Source: Candidatus Aminicenantota bacterium
GTDB lineage: Bacteria > Acidobacteriota > Aminicenantia > Aminicenantales > Aminicenantaceae
NCBI GenBank assembly: GCA_030673995.1
Contig: DAOUYU010000016.1
Span: forward strand, 1 to 15,787
Direction of reading: 5' to 3'
DNA length: 15,787 nucleotides
Shown: positions 1 to 5,823 of the stretch, piece by piece
Layout: every line of letters starts with the position of its first letter
Numbering within the stretch: position 1 is the first letter of the stretch
Program-made: the position numbers and the translations under genes
Notes under the pieces: model-generated
Databases searched by the model: none
Told to the model about the DNA's origin: nothing
Seen by the model: only the letters and a program-made list of their open reading frames with translations

Positions 1-216
1 GATTTTGATGAACTTTCCGGCTTGATAGCAGATATTATTGTAAGAGACATGAATGTAAAGGAAAAAGTTAAAAAGTTCCGCAAGAACTTCCTGGAGATGA
101 AATTCTGCCTTTCGCGGAAGGAAACTCTCCCAATAGCTTTAAAAATCATAAAAAGCATCTTTCCTTACCCTGGTTTTGCTGATCTATGTGTAGAGAACCT
201 GGAGAAAAACATCTGA
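1..216 (+). CDS. 3' end of an unidentified protein (partial)
   Basis: The frame is open from the first base to the TGA at 214-216, so this is the last ~71 residues of a gene that begins outside the window. A TTG at 22 could serve as a start, but the frame stays open upstream and I see no reason to use it. The tail is helical in character and lysine-rich: it begins DFDELSGLIADIIVRD, continues with a KVKKFRKNF stretch and ends PGFADLCVENLEKNI. I do not recognise the family. Because purine genes follow, the end of a one-carbon enzyme such as serine hydroxymethyltransferase was considered, but the match is too weak to name. The next gene starts 75 bases downstream and may have its own promoter. 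Confidence 0.6.
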   Translation, partial: DFDELSGLIADIIVRDMNVKEKVKKFRKNFLEMKFCLSRKETLPIALKIIKSIFPYPGFADLCVENLEKNI

Positions 217-291
217 GGAATAAAGGGCAAGACTTTCTATTGACGAGAATGCCCTGTTTTGTAAAAATGGTAAAAAAGATAGGATTTTGAG
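217..291 (+). promoter_or_regulatory. purD upstream spacer with a possible promoter and weak hairpin
   Basis: The spacer contains AGGGCA (224-229) and its complement TGCCCT (250-255), a 6-bp stem with a 20-base loop followed by GTTTT, which could be a weak terminator for the upstream gene. TTGACG at 240-245 with TAAAAA at 262-267 (16-base spacing) is a possible sigma-70 type promoter for purD. The AGGA at 281-284 lies seven bases before the purD ATG. All three are pattern matches only, and the terminator and promoter readings overlap each other. Confidence 0.3.
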
Positions 292-1572
292 ATGAAAATT
301 TTGGTTATTGGCTCAGGAGGAAGGGAGCACGCCCTTGCTTGGAAAATTTCTCAAAGCCCTCATTTGAAAAAGCTCTACTGCGCCCCTGGAAATGCAGGCA
401 CTGCGAGCATTGCTGAGAATGTCCCCATCATGGATACTGATATTAAAGACCTGGTAAATTTTGCCAGTCAGGAGAATATTGACCTGACTGTTGTGGGGCC
501 GGAGCTTCCCTTGACTCTGGGCATAGTCAATGTGTTTGAGAAGAAGGGATTAAAGATCTTTGGGCCTGATGAAGATTCAGCCGAACTGGAAGGCAGCAAG
601 GTATACTCTAAGCAATTTATGGAGCGCCACAATATAACCTCTGCCAGATACAAAGTCGCCTACTCTCCCAAGGAAGCCAAGAAAGCCCTGAATTCAGGCG
701 AATTTTCTTTTCCCCTTGTCATAAAAGCAGACGGTTTAGCCGCTGGAACAGGAGTGATAATCTGTGAGGACCGGGAAAAAGCCACGGAAGCTATAAACTT
801 GATTATGATTGAAAAAAAATTTGGAGTGTCAGGGAAACAAGCTATTATTGAAGAATGTTTAACAGGCATGGAGGTGTCCTTTATTGTGCTCTCCGACGGG
901 ACAAGAGTGTTGCCCCTTGTTACGACGATGGACCATAAAGCTGCTTACGACAGAGATCAAGGACCGAATACGGGGGGAATGGGAGCCATTTCTCCTTCTC
1001 CTTTCATTAGCAGAGAGATATTTAATGAAGTCATGAACTCCATTGTTTTTCCCACTATCATCCATATGATTGAGGAAGGCAGAAAGTACAAAGGAGTTCT
1101 GTATGTAGGATTGATGTTGACAGAGGATGGGCCTAAGGTTCTGGAGTACAATTGCCGCTTTGGAGATCCGGAGACTCAACCTCAGATGTTAAGGATGGAG
1201 AGTGATCTTGTGGATGTTCTCCTGTCGGTCGTTGAAGAAAATGTGTTAGAAAAGGAAATAAAATGGGACCGCAAAGCTTCTGGTTGTGTGATATTGGCCT
1301 CAGGCGGATATCCGCTTGAATACGAAAAGGGAAAGCGTATACAAGGATTGGATGAAACCTCAGCGATAGACGGCATCACCATCTTCCATGCAGGGACAAA
1401 GCAACAGGAAGGTGAATATTATACAAACGGAGGAAGAGTGCTGGGGATTTGTGCTTCAGAGAAAAGTTTATCCGAAGCCATGGGAAAGATATATAAAGCC
1501 ATTTCCAAGATATCTTTTGATGGCATGCAGTTCCGCAAGGATATCGGTGTCTTAAGGGAGGGAGGAGAATGA
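292..1572 (+). CDS. purD: phosphoribosylamine-glycine ligase (GAR synthetase)
   Basis: PurD joins 5-phosphoribosylamine and glycine with ATP to make glycinamide ribonucleotide, step two of de novo purine synthesis, in the cytosol. The 426 residues match the family length of about 420-430. The N-terminal domain opens with the hallmark GSGGREHALAWK (7-18) and has VGPELPL at 68-74. The ATP-grasp domain shows LVIKADGLAAGTGV (142-155), DHKAAYDRDQGPNTGGMGA (214-232) and the metal/nucleotide segment YNCRFGDPETQPQM (286-299). The C-terminal domain carries GCVILASGGYP (331-341) and NGGRVLG (379-385). The ATG at 292 gives the complete N-terminus with AGGA seven bases upstream. The stop overlaps the purE start as ATGA, so the two genes should be translationally coupled. 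Nothing looks truncated. Confidence 0.97.
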   Translation: MKILVIGSGGREHALAWKISQSPHLKKLYCAPGNAGTASIAENVPIMDTDIKDLVNFASQENIDLTVVGPELPLTLGIVNVFEKKGLKIFGPDEDSAELEGSKVYSKQFMERHNITSARYKVAYSPKEAKKALNSGEFSFPLVIKADGLAAGTGVIICEDREKATEAINLIMIEKKFGVSGKQAIIEECLTGMEVSFIVLSDGTRVLPLVTTMDHKAAYDRDQGPNTGGMGAISPSPFISREIFNEVMNSIVFPTIIHMIEEGRKYKGVLYVGLMLTEDGPKVLEYNCRFGDPETQPQMLRMESDLVDVLLSVVEENVLEKEIKWDRKASGCVILASGGYPLEYEKGKRIQGLDETSAIDGITIFHAGTKQQEGEYYTNGGRVLGICASEKSLSEAMGKIYKAISKISFDGMQFRKDIGVLREGGE

Positions 1573-2060
1573 AGGTTGCGGTTTTTATCGGGAGTGATTC
1601 GGATTATGAAGTCGTAAAGGAGGCTTTGGGCATACTTAAAGAATTCAACATAACGTTTGCCCTTGAGGTTACGTCAGCTCACCGTTCTCCTTCAAGGACT
1701 TTGAAGCTCATAGACTCTTACGAGAAAAAGGGAGTTGAAATTTTCATTGCTGTTGCCGGCAAAGCCGCTCATTTAGCGGGTGTTGTGGCTGCACACACAG
1801 TCCGGCCTGTTATTGGAGTTCCGGTTGAGAGCTCCACCCTGAGTGGTCTGGATGCTCTTCTCTCTACTGTTCAGATGCCAAAAGGAGTTCCTGTGGCGAC
1901 GATGGGATTAGGCAGATCCGGCGCTTCAAATGCTGCCCTCCTGGCTATCCAGGTTTTAAGCCTGAAGGATTCTTCTCTGATGGAGAAGTTGAAGACATAT
2001 AGGGAAGAAATGGCTTCCCAGGTTGAAATAAAGTCCAGGAAACTTGAGCAAAAAACGTGA
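1569..2060 (+). CDS. purE: 5-(carboxyamino)imidazole ribonucleotide mutase
   Basis: PurE moves the carboxyl group of N5-CAIR to make 4-carboxy-AIR in purine synthesis. The 163-residue length is typical for the bacterial single-domain octameric enzyme. The active-site segments are visible: GSDSD (8-12), the SAHRSP loop (36-41) with the presumed catalytic His38, the AGKAAHLAG loop (63-71), and the SGLDALLSTVQMPKGVPVAT stretch at 92-111. The AHRSP and AAHL motifs fit the class I (N5-CAIR) type rather than the animal/Treponema class II type with GRSN. Class I usually needs PurK, which is not in this window. The glycine pair before AAHLPG in E. coli-like PurE is GK here, and the proline is alanine. 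The GGAGGAG Shine-Dalgarno lies inside the end of purD, and the start overlaps the purD stop by four bases. Confidence 0.95.
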   Translation: MKVAVFIGSDSDYEVVKEALGILKEFNITFALEVTSAHRSPSRTLKLIDSYEKKGVEIFIAVAGKAAHLAGVVAAHTVRPVIGVPVESSTLSGLDALLSTVQMPKGVPVATMGLGRSGASNAALLAIQVLSLKDSSLMEKLKTYREEMASQVEIKSRKLEQKT

Positions 2061-3313
2061 CCTCTTTCTCAATAAAAACCTTCGGCTGTCGTGTTAACCA
2101 AGCTGAAGCCTTTCTGTGGTCTGATCTGTTTCAGAAGCGGGGATTAAACTATGAAAAAGACCTTTCCCAGAGCGACCTGGTCATAGTCAATTCCTGTACT
2201 CTTACCAGCCGTGCTGACAGTGATGTGAGAAATTTCATAAGAAAGGTTTCCCGTACGAATCCAGGAGCGAGACTGATCGTCACAGGCTGCTATGTCGAGA
2301 GAGTGCCCGAAGAGTTTCGAAGGATGCCCCAGGTCTGGCGGATTTTTTCCAATACAGAAAAAGATGATCTGGCCCAGGAAGTTCTTTCTCTCGTCAGTCG
2401 GAAGGAAAAAAATCTCATTGTACCTTTCCGTTCCCGTGCTTTGGTCAAGATTCAGGATGGATGCAATTTCTGCTGTACTTTTTGTATTATTCCCAGAGTG
2501 AGGGGCAAAAGTGTAAGCTTTAAAAAGAGAGAAATACTTTCTCAAATCAAAGAATTCATTGGCCAGGGTTTCAAGGAGATTGTTCTTACGGGTATTCATA
2601 TCTGTTCTTATGGTGCTGACCTCAAGCCTGAAAGTTCTCTCCTCCGGTTGCTTCAGGAAATATCGAGCCTTGATGGCATAGGAAAAGTTAGATTGAGTTC
2701 TCTTGATCCCCGTTTTCTAGACGATCCTTTGATAGAATGTATAACAAAGAACGAAAAAATATGCCCTCATTTTCACATTTCCTTACAGTCCGGGTCGAAT
2801 GGGATTATACAGCGCATGGGTCGAAAGATTAAAATTGCGGATTATAAGAGAATTCTTACTCGTTTGCGTGAGATATCTCCTCTGGCGTCCTTGGGTGCAG
2901 ACATTATTGTAGGATTTCCAGGAGAAACGGATGATGATTTCAGAGAATCCTACAGTTTCTTGGATCAGTCTCCTTTAACCTATTTTCATGTTTTCTCCTA
3001 TTCTCCCCGCCCAGGGACTTTAGCTTCATCCTGGCAGCAGATAAATAGCAAGGTCGTAAAAGAAAGAGCAGCTCTTCTTAGAGACTTATCCAGAAGAAAA
3101 AATACGAGCTTCCGTCGGCTCCTTCTAGGAATGGAATTTGATGCCATCGTAATAAAAAAGGAAAAAACCGGAACTGTAGTATTGACATCCAATTATTTTA
3201 AGGTTTTTGTTTCAAACTGTCCCTGCAGAGAGAGAGAAGAAGTGAGGGTAAAAATCACAGAAGTTGATGAGGAACACACAAGCGGGGAAATAGTCAATTT
3301 CCCAGGGCATTAA
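2057..3313 (+). CDS. mtaB: tRNA (N6-threonylcarbamoyladenosine37-C2)-methylthiotransferase
   Basis: MtaB converts t6A to ms2t6A at position 37 of ANN-decoding tRNAs, next to the anticodon, using a radical SAM cluster and an auxiliary cluster. The N-terminal UPF0004 domain has its three cluster cysteines at C11 (FGCRVNQAE), C47 (NSCT) and C78 (GCYVE). The radical SAM domain has the CxxxCxxC motif at C136, C140 and C143 (DGCNFCCTFCIIPRVRG), followed by EIVLTGIHICSYG. The C-terminal region of about 65 residues fits a TRAM RNA-binding domain. FGCRVNQAE, not the MiaB-type GCQMN, points to MtaB, and 418 residues is a normal length. Translation starts at GTG (2057), which overlaps the purE stop as GTGA, so it is coupled to the purine genes although its role is tRNA modification. 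Confidence 0.92.
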   Translation: MTSFSIKTFGCRVNQAEAFLWSDLFQKRGLNYEKDLSQSDLVIVNSCTLTSRADSDVRNFIRKVSRTNPGARLIVTGCYVERVPEEFRRMPQVWRIFSNTEKDDLAQEVLSLVSRKEKNLIVPFRSRALVKIQDGCNFCCTFCIIPRVRGKSVSFKKREILSQIKEFIGQGFKEIVLTGIHICSYGADLKPESSLLRLLQEISSLDGIGKVRLSSLDPRFLDDPLIECITKNEKICPHFHISLQSGSNGIIQRMGRKIKIADYKRILTRLREISPLASLGADIIVGFPGETDDDFRESYSFLDQSPLTYFHVFSYSPRPGTLASSWQQINSKVVKERAALLRDLSRRKNTSFRRLLLGMEFDAIVIKKEKTGTVVLTSNYFKVFVSNCPCREREEVRVKITEVDEEHTSGEIVNFPGH

Positions 3314-3395
3314 AAGATTTCCCCTCGATTCTTTACCCTGGTTAAAAAGATAATGGTTGCTTTTCATAAGTTTTATCTTAGGATAGAATAAAAAA

Positions 3396-5096
3396 ATGAA
3401 AAAAGTAATTCTCCTTCCACCTGAAATATCACAAAAGATAGCGGCTGGTGAAGTCATCGAGAGGCCGTTTTCTGTCGTCAAGGAATTGGTGGAAAACTCT
3501 CTGGATGCAGGTGCCTCGGATGTAAAAGTTGAACTGCTATCTGGTGGGAAAAATCTAGTAAGGGTTACGGATAATGGCTGGGGCATGATAAGGGAAGATG
3601 CTCTGCTCTGCTTTGAAAGACATTCAACCAGCAAAATATCAAGCATTGAAGACCTCAATCAAATTGTCACCTTAGGCTTTAGGGGTGAAGCCCTCCCCAG
3701 TATTTCTTCTGTCTCTAGAGTTATTTTAAAGACTTCAGATGGAAAAGGAGAAAAGGGGACGAAAATCGAGAGGGAGGGGGAAGAGTTGATTCAGGTTTCA
3801 GACGTTGCTTTTCCGAAAGGGACGAGTGTTGAGGTCAGGGATTTATTTTTTAATCTGCCCGCAAGGAAAAAATTCCTCCGTTCTGATAGGTCTGAGCTCA
3901 ATTTTACTGTTAAATATTTGACTTCCGTTTCCCTCGCTTGTCCGGAAGTGAGGTTTTTTTTGGCTCATGGAGAGAGGCGGCTCTTTGATTACCCTGCTGT
4001 GGGTACTCTCAAGGAGAGACTTTTTCAGGTCTACGGGAAATCCCTCCTGGAAGGACTTATGGAGGTTGATTTCGGGAAGGATGAAAGAAAGATTATTGGG
4101 TATGCATCGCTCCCTCCATCGGGACGCCGCGATAGGTCTCTTCAGCTTTTCTTTGTGAATAAAAGACCGGTCAAAGACCGGACTCTTCAGGCTGCCCTGA
4201 ATCAGGCTTACAGAGGTTTTTTAGAAAAAGATCAATGTGCAGTGGCATTTTTATTTCTCTCCTGCCCTTACGGTGATGTCGACATCAACGTCCATCCGGC
4301 CAAAGCAGAAGTCAGGTTTAAAGATTCCAGCCCTGTTTTTCAACTGGTTCACCGTGCTATAGAGCAGGCCATGCTCAAGGATAGAGGGGTAAAAGAGATT
4401 TATCCCTCTTTCAAAGAAGAGAAAAGCAGCCTCAGTATTGAAGAAGAAAGAGGTTTTCATTCTTTTGTTACTCCTGCAGAAAGAGAGGCTCAAGCACAGA
4501 AATTGTTTCATCCTCCAGTTAAAGAAGAGGGCATTTTTCCCCGTGCGCTGGGGCAGTACCAGGATACATATATCGTTGCCTCTTCAGAAGAGGGGATCAT
4601 CATAATCGACCAGCACAATGCGCATGAAAGGGTTCTTTTTGAAAAATATGAAGAGATCGACGAGCAAAAGAAATGGCCTCAAAAAATGACTCTTCTTCCT
4701 GTACTTTTCGAGCTTTCTCCGTCCCAGGTTTTAAGCTTGGAAGAGAATCAAGCCCTGTTGGAGGAGACCGGTTTCAGAGTTGAGGCCATGGGAGGCCGGA
4801 GTTTCGCCTTGAGAGAGTATCCAGATATCTTCAAAGAGGAAGAGGCGAAGGAGATATTTCTCTCTCTCCTCGAGGAAGTGAAGGGAGAGAAAATTGAAAA
4901 CAAGAAAAAGAAACTTTTAGCCATGCTGGCATGCAAGACTGCTGTAAAGGCCGGGCAAGTTTTATCTATGGAAAAGATGAGCTATCTGGTGGAGGAGCTT
5001 TTTAAAACCTCAAATTCTTCCCTCTGTCCGCATGGAAGACCCACCATGGTCAAACTGGATAGGAGGGAGATAGAGCGGGGCTTAAAAAGAAGCTGA
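3396..5096 (+). CDS. mutL: DNA mismatch repair protein MutL (endonuclease type)
   Basis: MutL links mismatch recognition by MutS to strand removal. The N-terminal GHKL ATPase shows ENSLDAGA (33-40) with the magnesium-binding Asn, DNGWGM (59-64), RHSTSK (75-80) and GFRGEALPSIS (94-104). The transducer domain shows FVNKRPV (253-259) and DINVHPAKAEVRF (296-308). After a charged linker (about 330-380), the C-terminal dimerisation domain carries the nicking-endonuclease metal motif DQHNAHERVLFE (405-416), ACKTAVKAG (512-520) and CPHGRP (544-549). E. coli-type MutL lacks this endonuclease motif, so this organism probably uses methyl-independent repair. The usual Ala after DQH is Asn here, but the metal-binding D, H and E residues are kept. 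At 566 residues it is slightly short, which reflects the compact linker. The ATG lies 12 bases after an AGGA, a rather long spacing. mutS is not in the window. Confidence 0.95.
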   Translation: MKKVILLPPEISQKIAAGEVIERPFSVVKELVENSLDAGASDVKVELLSGGKNLVRVTDNGWGMIREDALLCFERHSTSKISSIEDLNQIVTLGFRGEALPSISSVSRVILKTSDGKGEKGTKIEREGEELIQVSDVAFPKGTSVEVRDLFFNLPARKKFLRSDRSELNFTVKYLTSVSLACPEVRFFLAHGERRLFDYPAVGTLKERLFQVYGKSLLEGLMEVDFGKDERKIIGYASLPPSGRRDRSLQLFFVNKRPVKDRTLQAALNQAYRGFLEKDQCAVAFLFLSCPYGDVDINVHPAKAEVRFKDSSPVFQLVHRAIEQAMLKDRGVKEIYPSFKEEKSSLSIEEERGFHSFVTPAEREAQAQKLFHPPVKEEGIFPRALGQYQDTYIVASSEEGIIIIDQHNAHERVLFEKYEEIDEQKKWPQKMTLLPVLFELSPSQVLSLEENQALLEETGFRVEAMGGRSFALREYPDIFKEEEAKEIFLSLLEEVKGEKIENKKKKLLAMLACKTAVKAGQVLSMEKMSYLVEELFKTSNSSLCPHGRPTMVKLDRREIERGLKRS

Positions 5097-5098
5097 AA

Positions 5099-5127
5099 TT
5101 GACAACAATTCTCTGTTTTGCTTAAAT
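5099..5127 (+). promoter_or_regulatory. sigma-70 type promoter for the tRNA genes
   Basis: A perfect -35 hexamer TTGACA (5099-5104) is followed after exactly 17 bases by TTAAAT (5122-5127), which matches four of six positions of TATAAT. Transcription would begin near 5134, at the first base of the large inverted repeat, and run into tRNA-Pro at 5207. It lies three bases after the mutL stop codon, where a new transcription unit is expected. Confidence 0.5.
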
Positions 5128-5193
5128 GGGGATGGTTCTCATTTTTGCGTTGATGAGGTAAAATGAGAACCGTTTCCGTTTTCTGCCCCATTT
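5124..5193. repeat. nested inverted repeat between mutL and tRNA-Pro
   Basis: A perfect 12-bp inverted repeat, GGTTCTCATTTT (5134-5145) and AAAATGAGAACC (5160-5171), encloses a 14-base loop. It sits inside a second perfect 8-bp repeat, AAATGGGG (5124-5131) and CCCCATTT (5186-5193), which is followed by ATTTTGTTTGTTT. The inner stem followed by T-rich sequence could end mutL transcription, and the outer stem followed by the T-rich run is also terminator-like. The position just downstream of the candidate tRNA promoter makes an attenuator or processing structure possible too. The repeats are certain; their function is inference. Confidence 0.6.
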
Positions 5194-5206
5194 ATTTTGT
5201 TTGTTT

Positions 5207-5281
5207 CGGGGAGTGGCGTAGCCTGGTTAGCGCGCCTGCTTTGGGAGCAGGAGGTCGTCGGTTCGAATCCGATCTCCCCGA
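5207..5281 (+). tRNA. tRNA-Pro, anticodon UGG
   Basis: The cloverleaf is complete. The acceptor stem is CGGGGAG (5207-5213) with CTCCCCG (5274-5280) and discriminator A5281. The anticodon stem CCTGC/GCAGG encloses the loop TTTGGGA, giving anticodon TGG. The T arm has GTCGG-TTCGAAT-CCGAT with one weak closing pair. A C1-G72 first pair with A73 is characteristic of bacterial tRNA-Pro. The CCA end is not encoded (ATT follows), so it must be added by nucleotidyltransferase, unlike the neighbouring tRNA-Arg. Confidence 0.95.
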
Positions 5282-5347
5282 TTAGAATTCAAGACAGGCA
5301 AGACGGTATTCGGATAGTAAATACGAATTTAAATAAAGAGTAAGGAC

Positions 5348-5425
5348 GCGCCTGTAGCTCAGTTAGGATAGAGCAGCTGCCTTCTAAGCAGCGGGTCGGG
5401 AGTTCGAGTCTCTCCAGGCGCGCCA
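5348..5425 (+). tRNA. tRNA-Arg, anticodon UCU
   Basis: The cloverleaf is complete. The acceptor stem is GCGCCTG (5348-5354) with CAGGCGC (5415-5421), and the discriminator is G5422. The anticodon stem GCTGC/GCAGC encloses CTTCTAA, giving anticodon TCT, which reads AGA and AGG. The T arm GGGAG-TTCGAGT-CTCTC is perfect. CCA is encoded at 5423-5425. It lies 66 bases after tRNA-Pro with no obvious promoter or terminator between them, so the two are probably cotranscribed. Arg codons AGA/AGG are frequent in the surrounding genes. Confidence 0.95.
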
Positions 5426-5500
5426 GACTTACCTCTTATTTTTCAGTGGTTTTCCTTGAATTTTGATTTCAGCAAGCCTATGCTATTTTGACATCACAAA

Positions 5501-5576
5501 AAAAGGGGACAGGCAACTTTTTCCGTATACAGAAAAAGTAGCCTGTCCCCTTTTCTATTCTGTCCCCTTTTCTATT
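5501..5576. repeat. REP-like palindrome with tandem 17-mer
   Basis: Bases 5501-5554 form a near-perfect 54-base palindrome. The left arm (5501-5523) starts AAAAGGGGACAGGC and the right arm (5532-5554) ends GCCTGTCCCCTTTT. The only mismatches are A5515/A5540 and C5524/A5531, and the centre is GTATAC (5525-5530). The right end continues into two exact tandem copies of CTGTCCCCTTTTCTATT (5543-5559 and 5560-5576). Palindromes of this 'GGGGACAGG' kind are widespread in bacterial genomes, and many are associated with REP-associated tyrosine transposases (RAYTs). No transposase gene is present here. The structure could also work as a bidirectional terminator after the tRNA genes. Confidence 0.75.
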
Positions 5577-5604
5577 AACGGAAGAGGCAGTGCTAAGATA
5601 AATA

Positions 5605-5823
5605 TTGAAGGAATCGATATCATTTCCTTATAATGGTACAAGAATGGGTGAAGTTGTGCTACGACAGTTTGGCTTCCATTCTCAAGCACTCCGGGTTCAA
5701 AGGGAGGGGCAGGTGCTGGATGCCTCAAATCCTAGAATTAAACAGGAAATTGCCTTTTTAGAGAAGATCCTCCTCTTACAGAGAGAGAGAAAGAGGTTAA
5801 ATGAGTTGGGCAAGAGTCATTAA
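5605..5823 (+). CDS. doubtful small protein upstream of the glycosyltransferase
   Basis: This is an open frame of 72 codons from a TTG at 5605; an in-frame ATG at 5644 would give 59 residues. Neither start has a convincing Shine-Dalgarno. The predicted peptide has no transmembrane segment or signal peptide. Its C-terminal half (ASNPRIKQEIAFLEKILLLQ and onward) looks amphipathic and coiled-coil-like, rich in Lys, Arg and Glu. It overlaps the start of the next gene by 23 bases, which would allow coupling. I do not recognise a family. It may be a real small gene, a decayed remnant next to the REP-like repeat, or a chance frame. The confidence reflects this. Confidence 0.35.
   Translation: MKESISFPYNGTRMGEVVLRQFGFHSQALRVQREGQVLDASNPRIKQEIAFLEKILLLQRERKRLNELGKSH

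Noticed and set aside
859..1179. Antisense open frames inside purD, mutL, pilB and other genes
   Set aside because: They lie opposite strongly conserved coding sequence, lack ribosome sites and have unnatural composition.
3302..3341. CCAGGG...CCCTGG inverted repeat across the mtaB stop codon as a terminator
   Set aside because: Only six base pairs with a 28-base loop and no T-run; it would not terminate efficiently.
5426..5604. CRISPR array suggested by the repeated GTCCCCTTTT units
   Set aside because: The copies are directly adjacent without spacers and belong to one palindrome; no cas gene is present.
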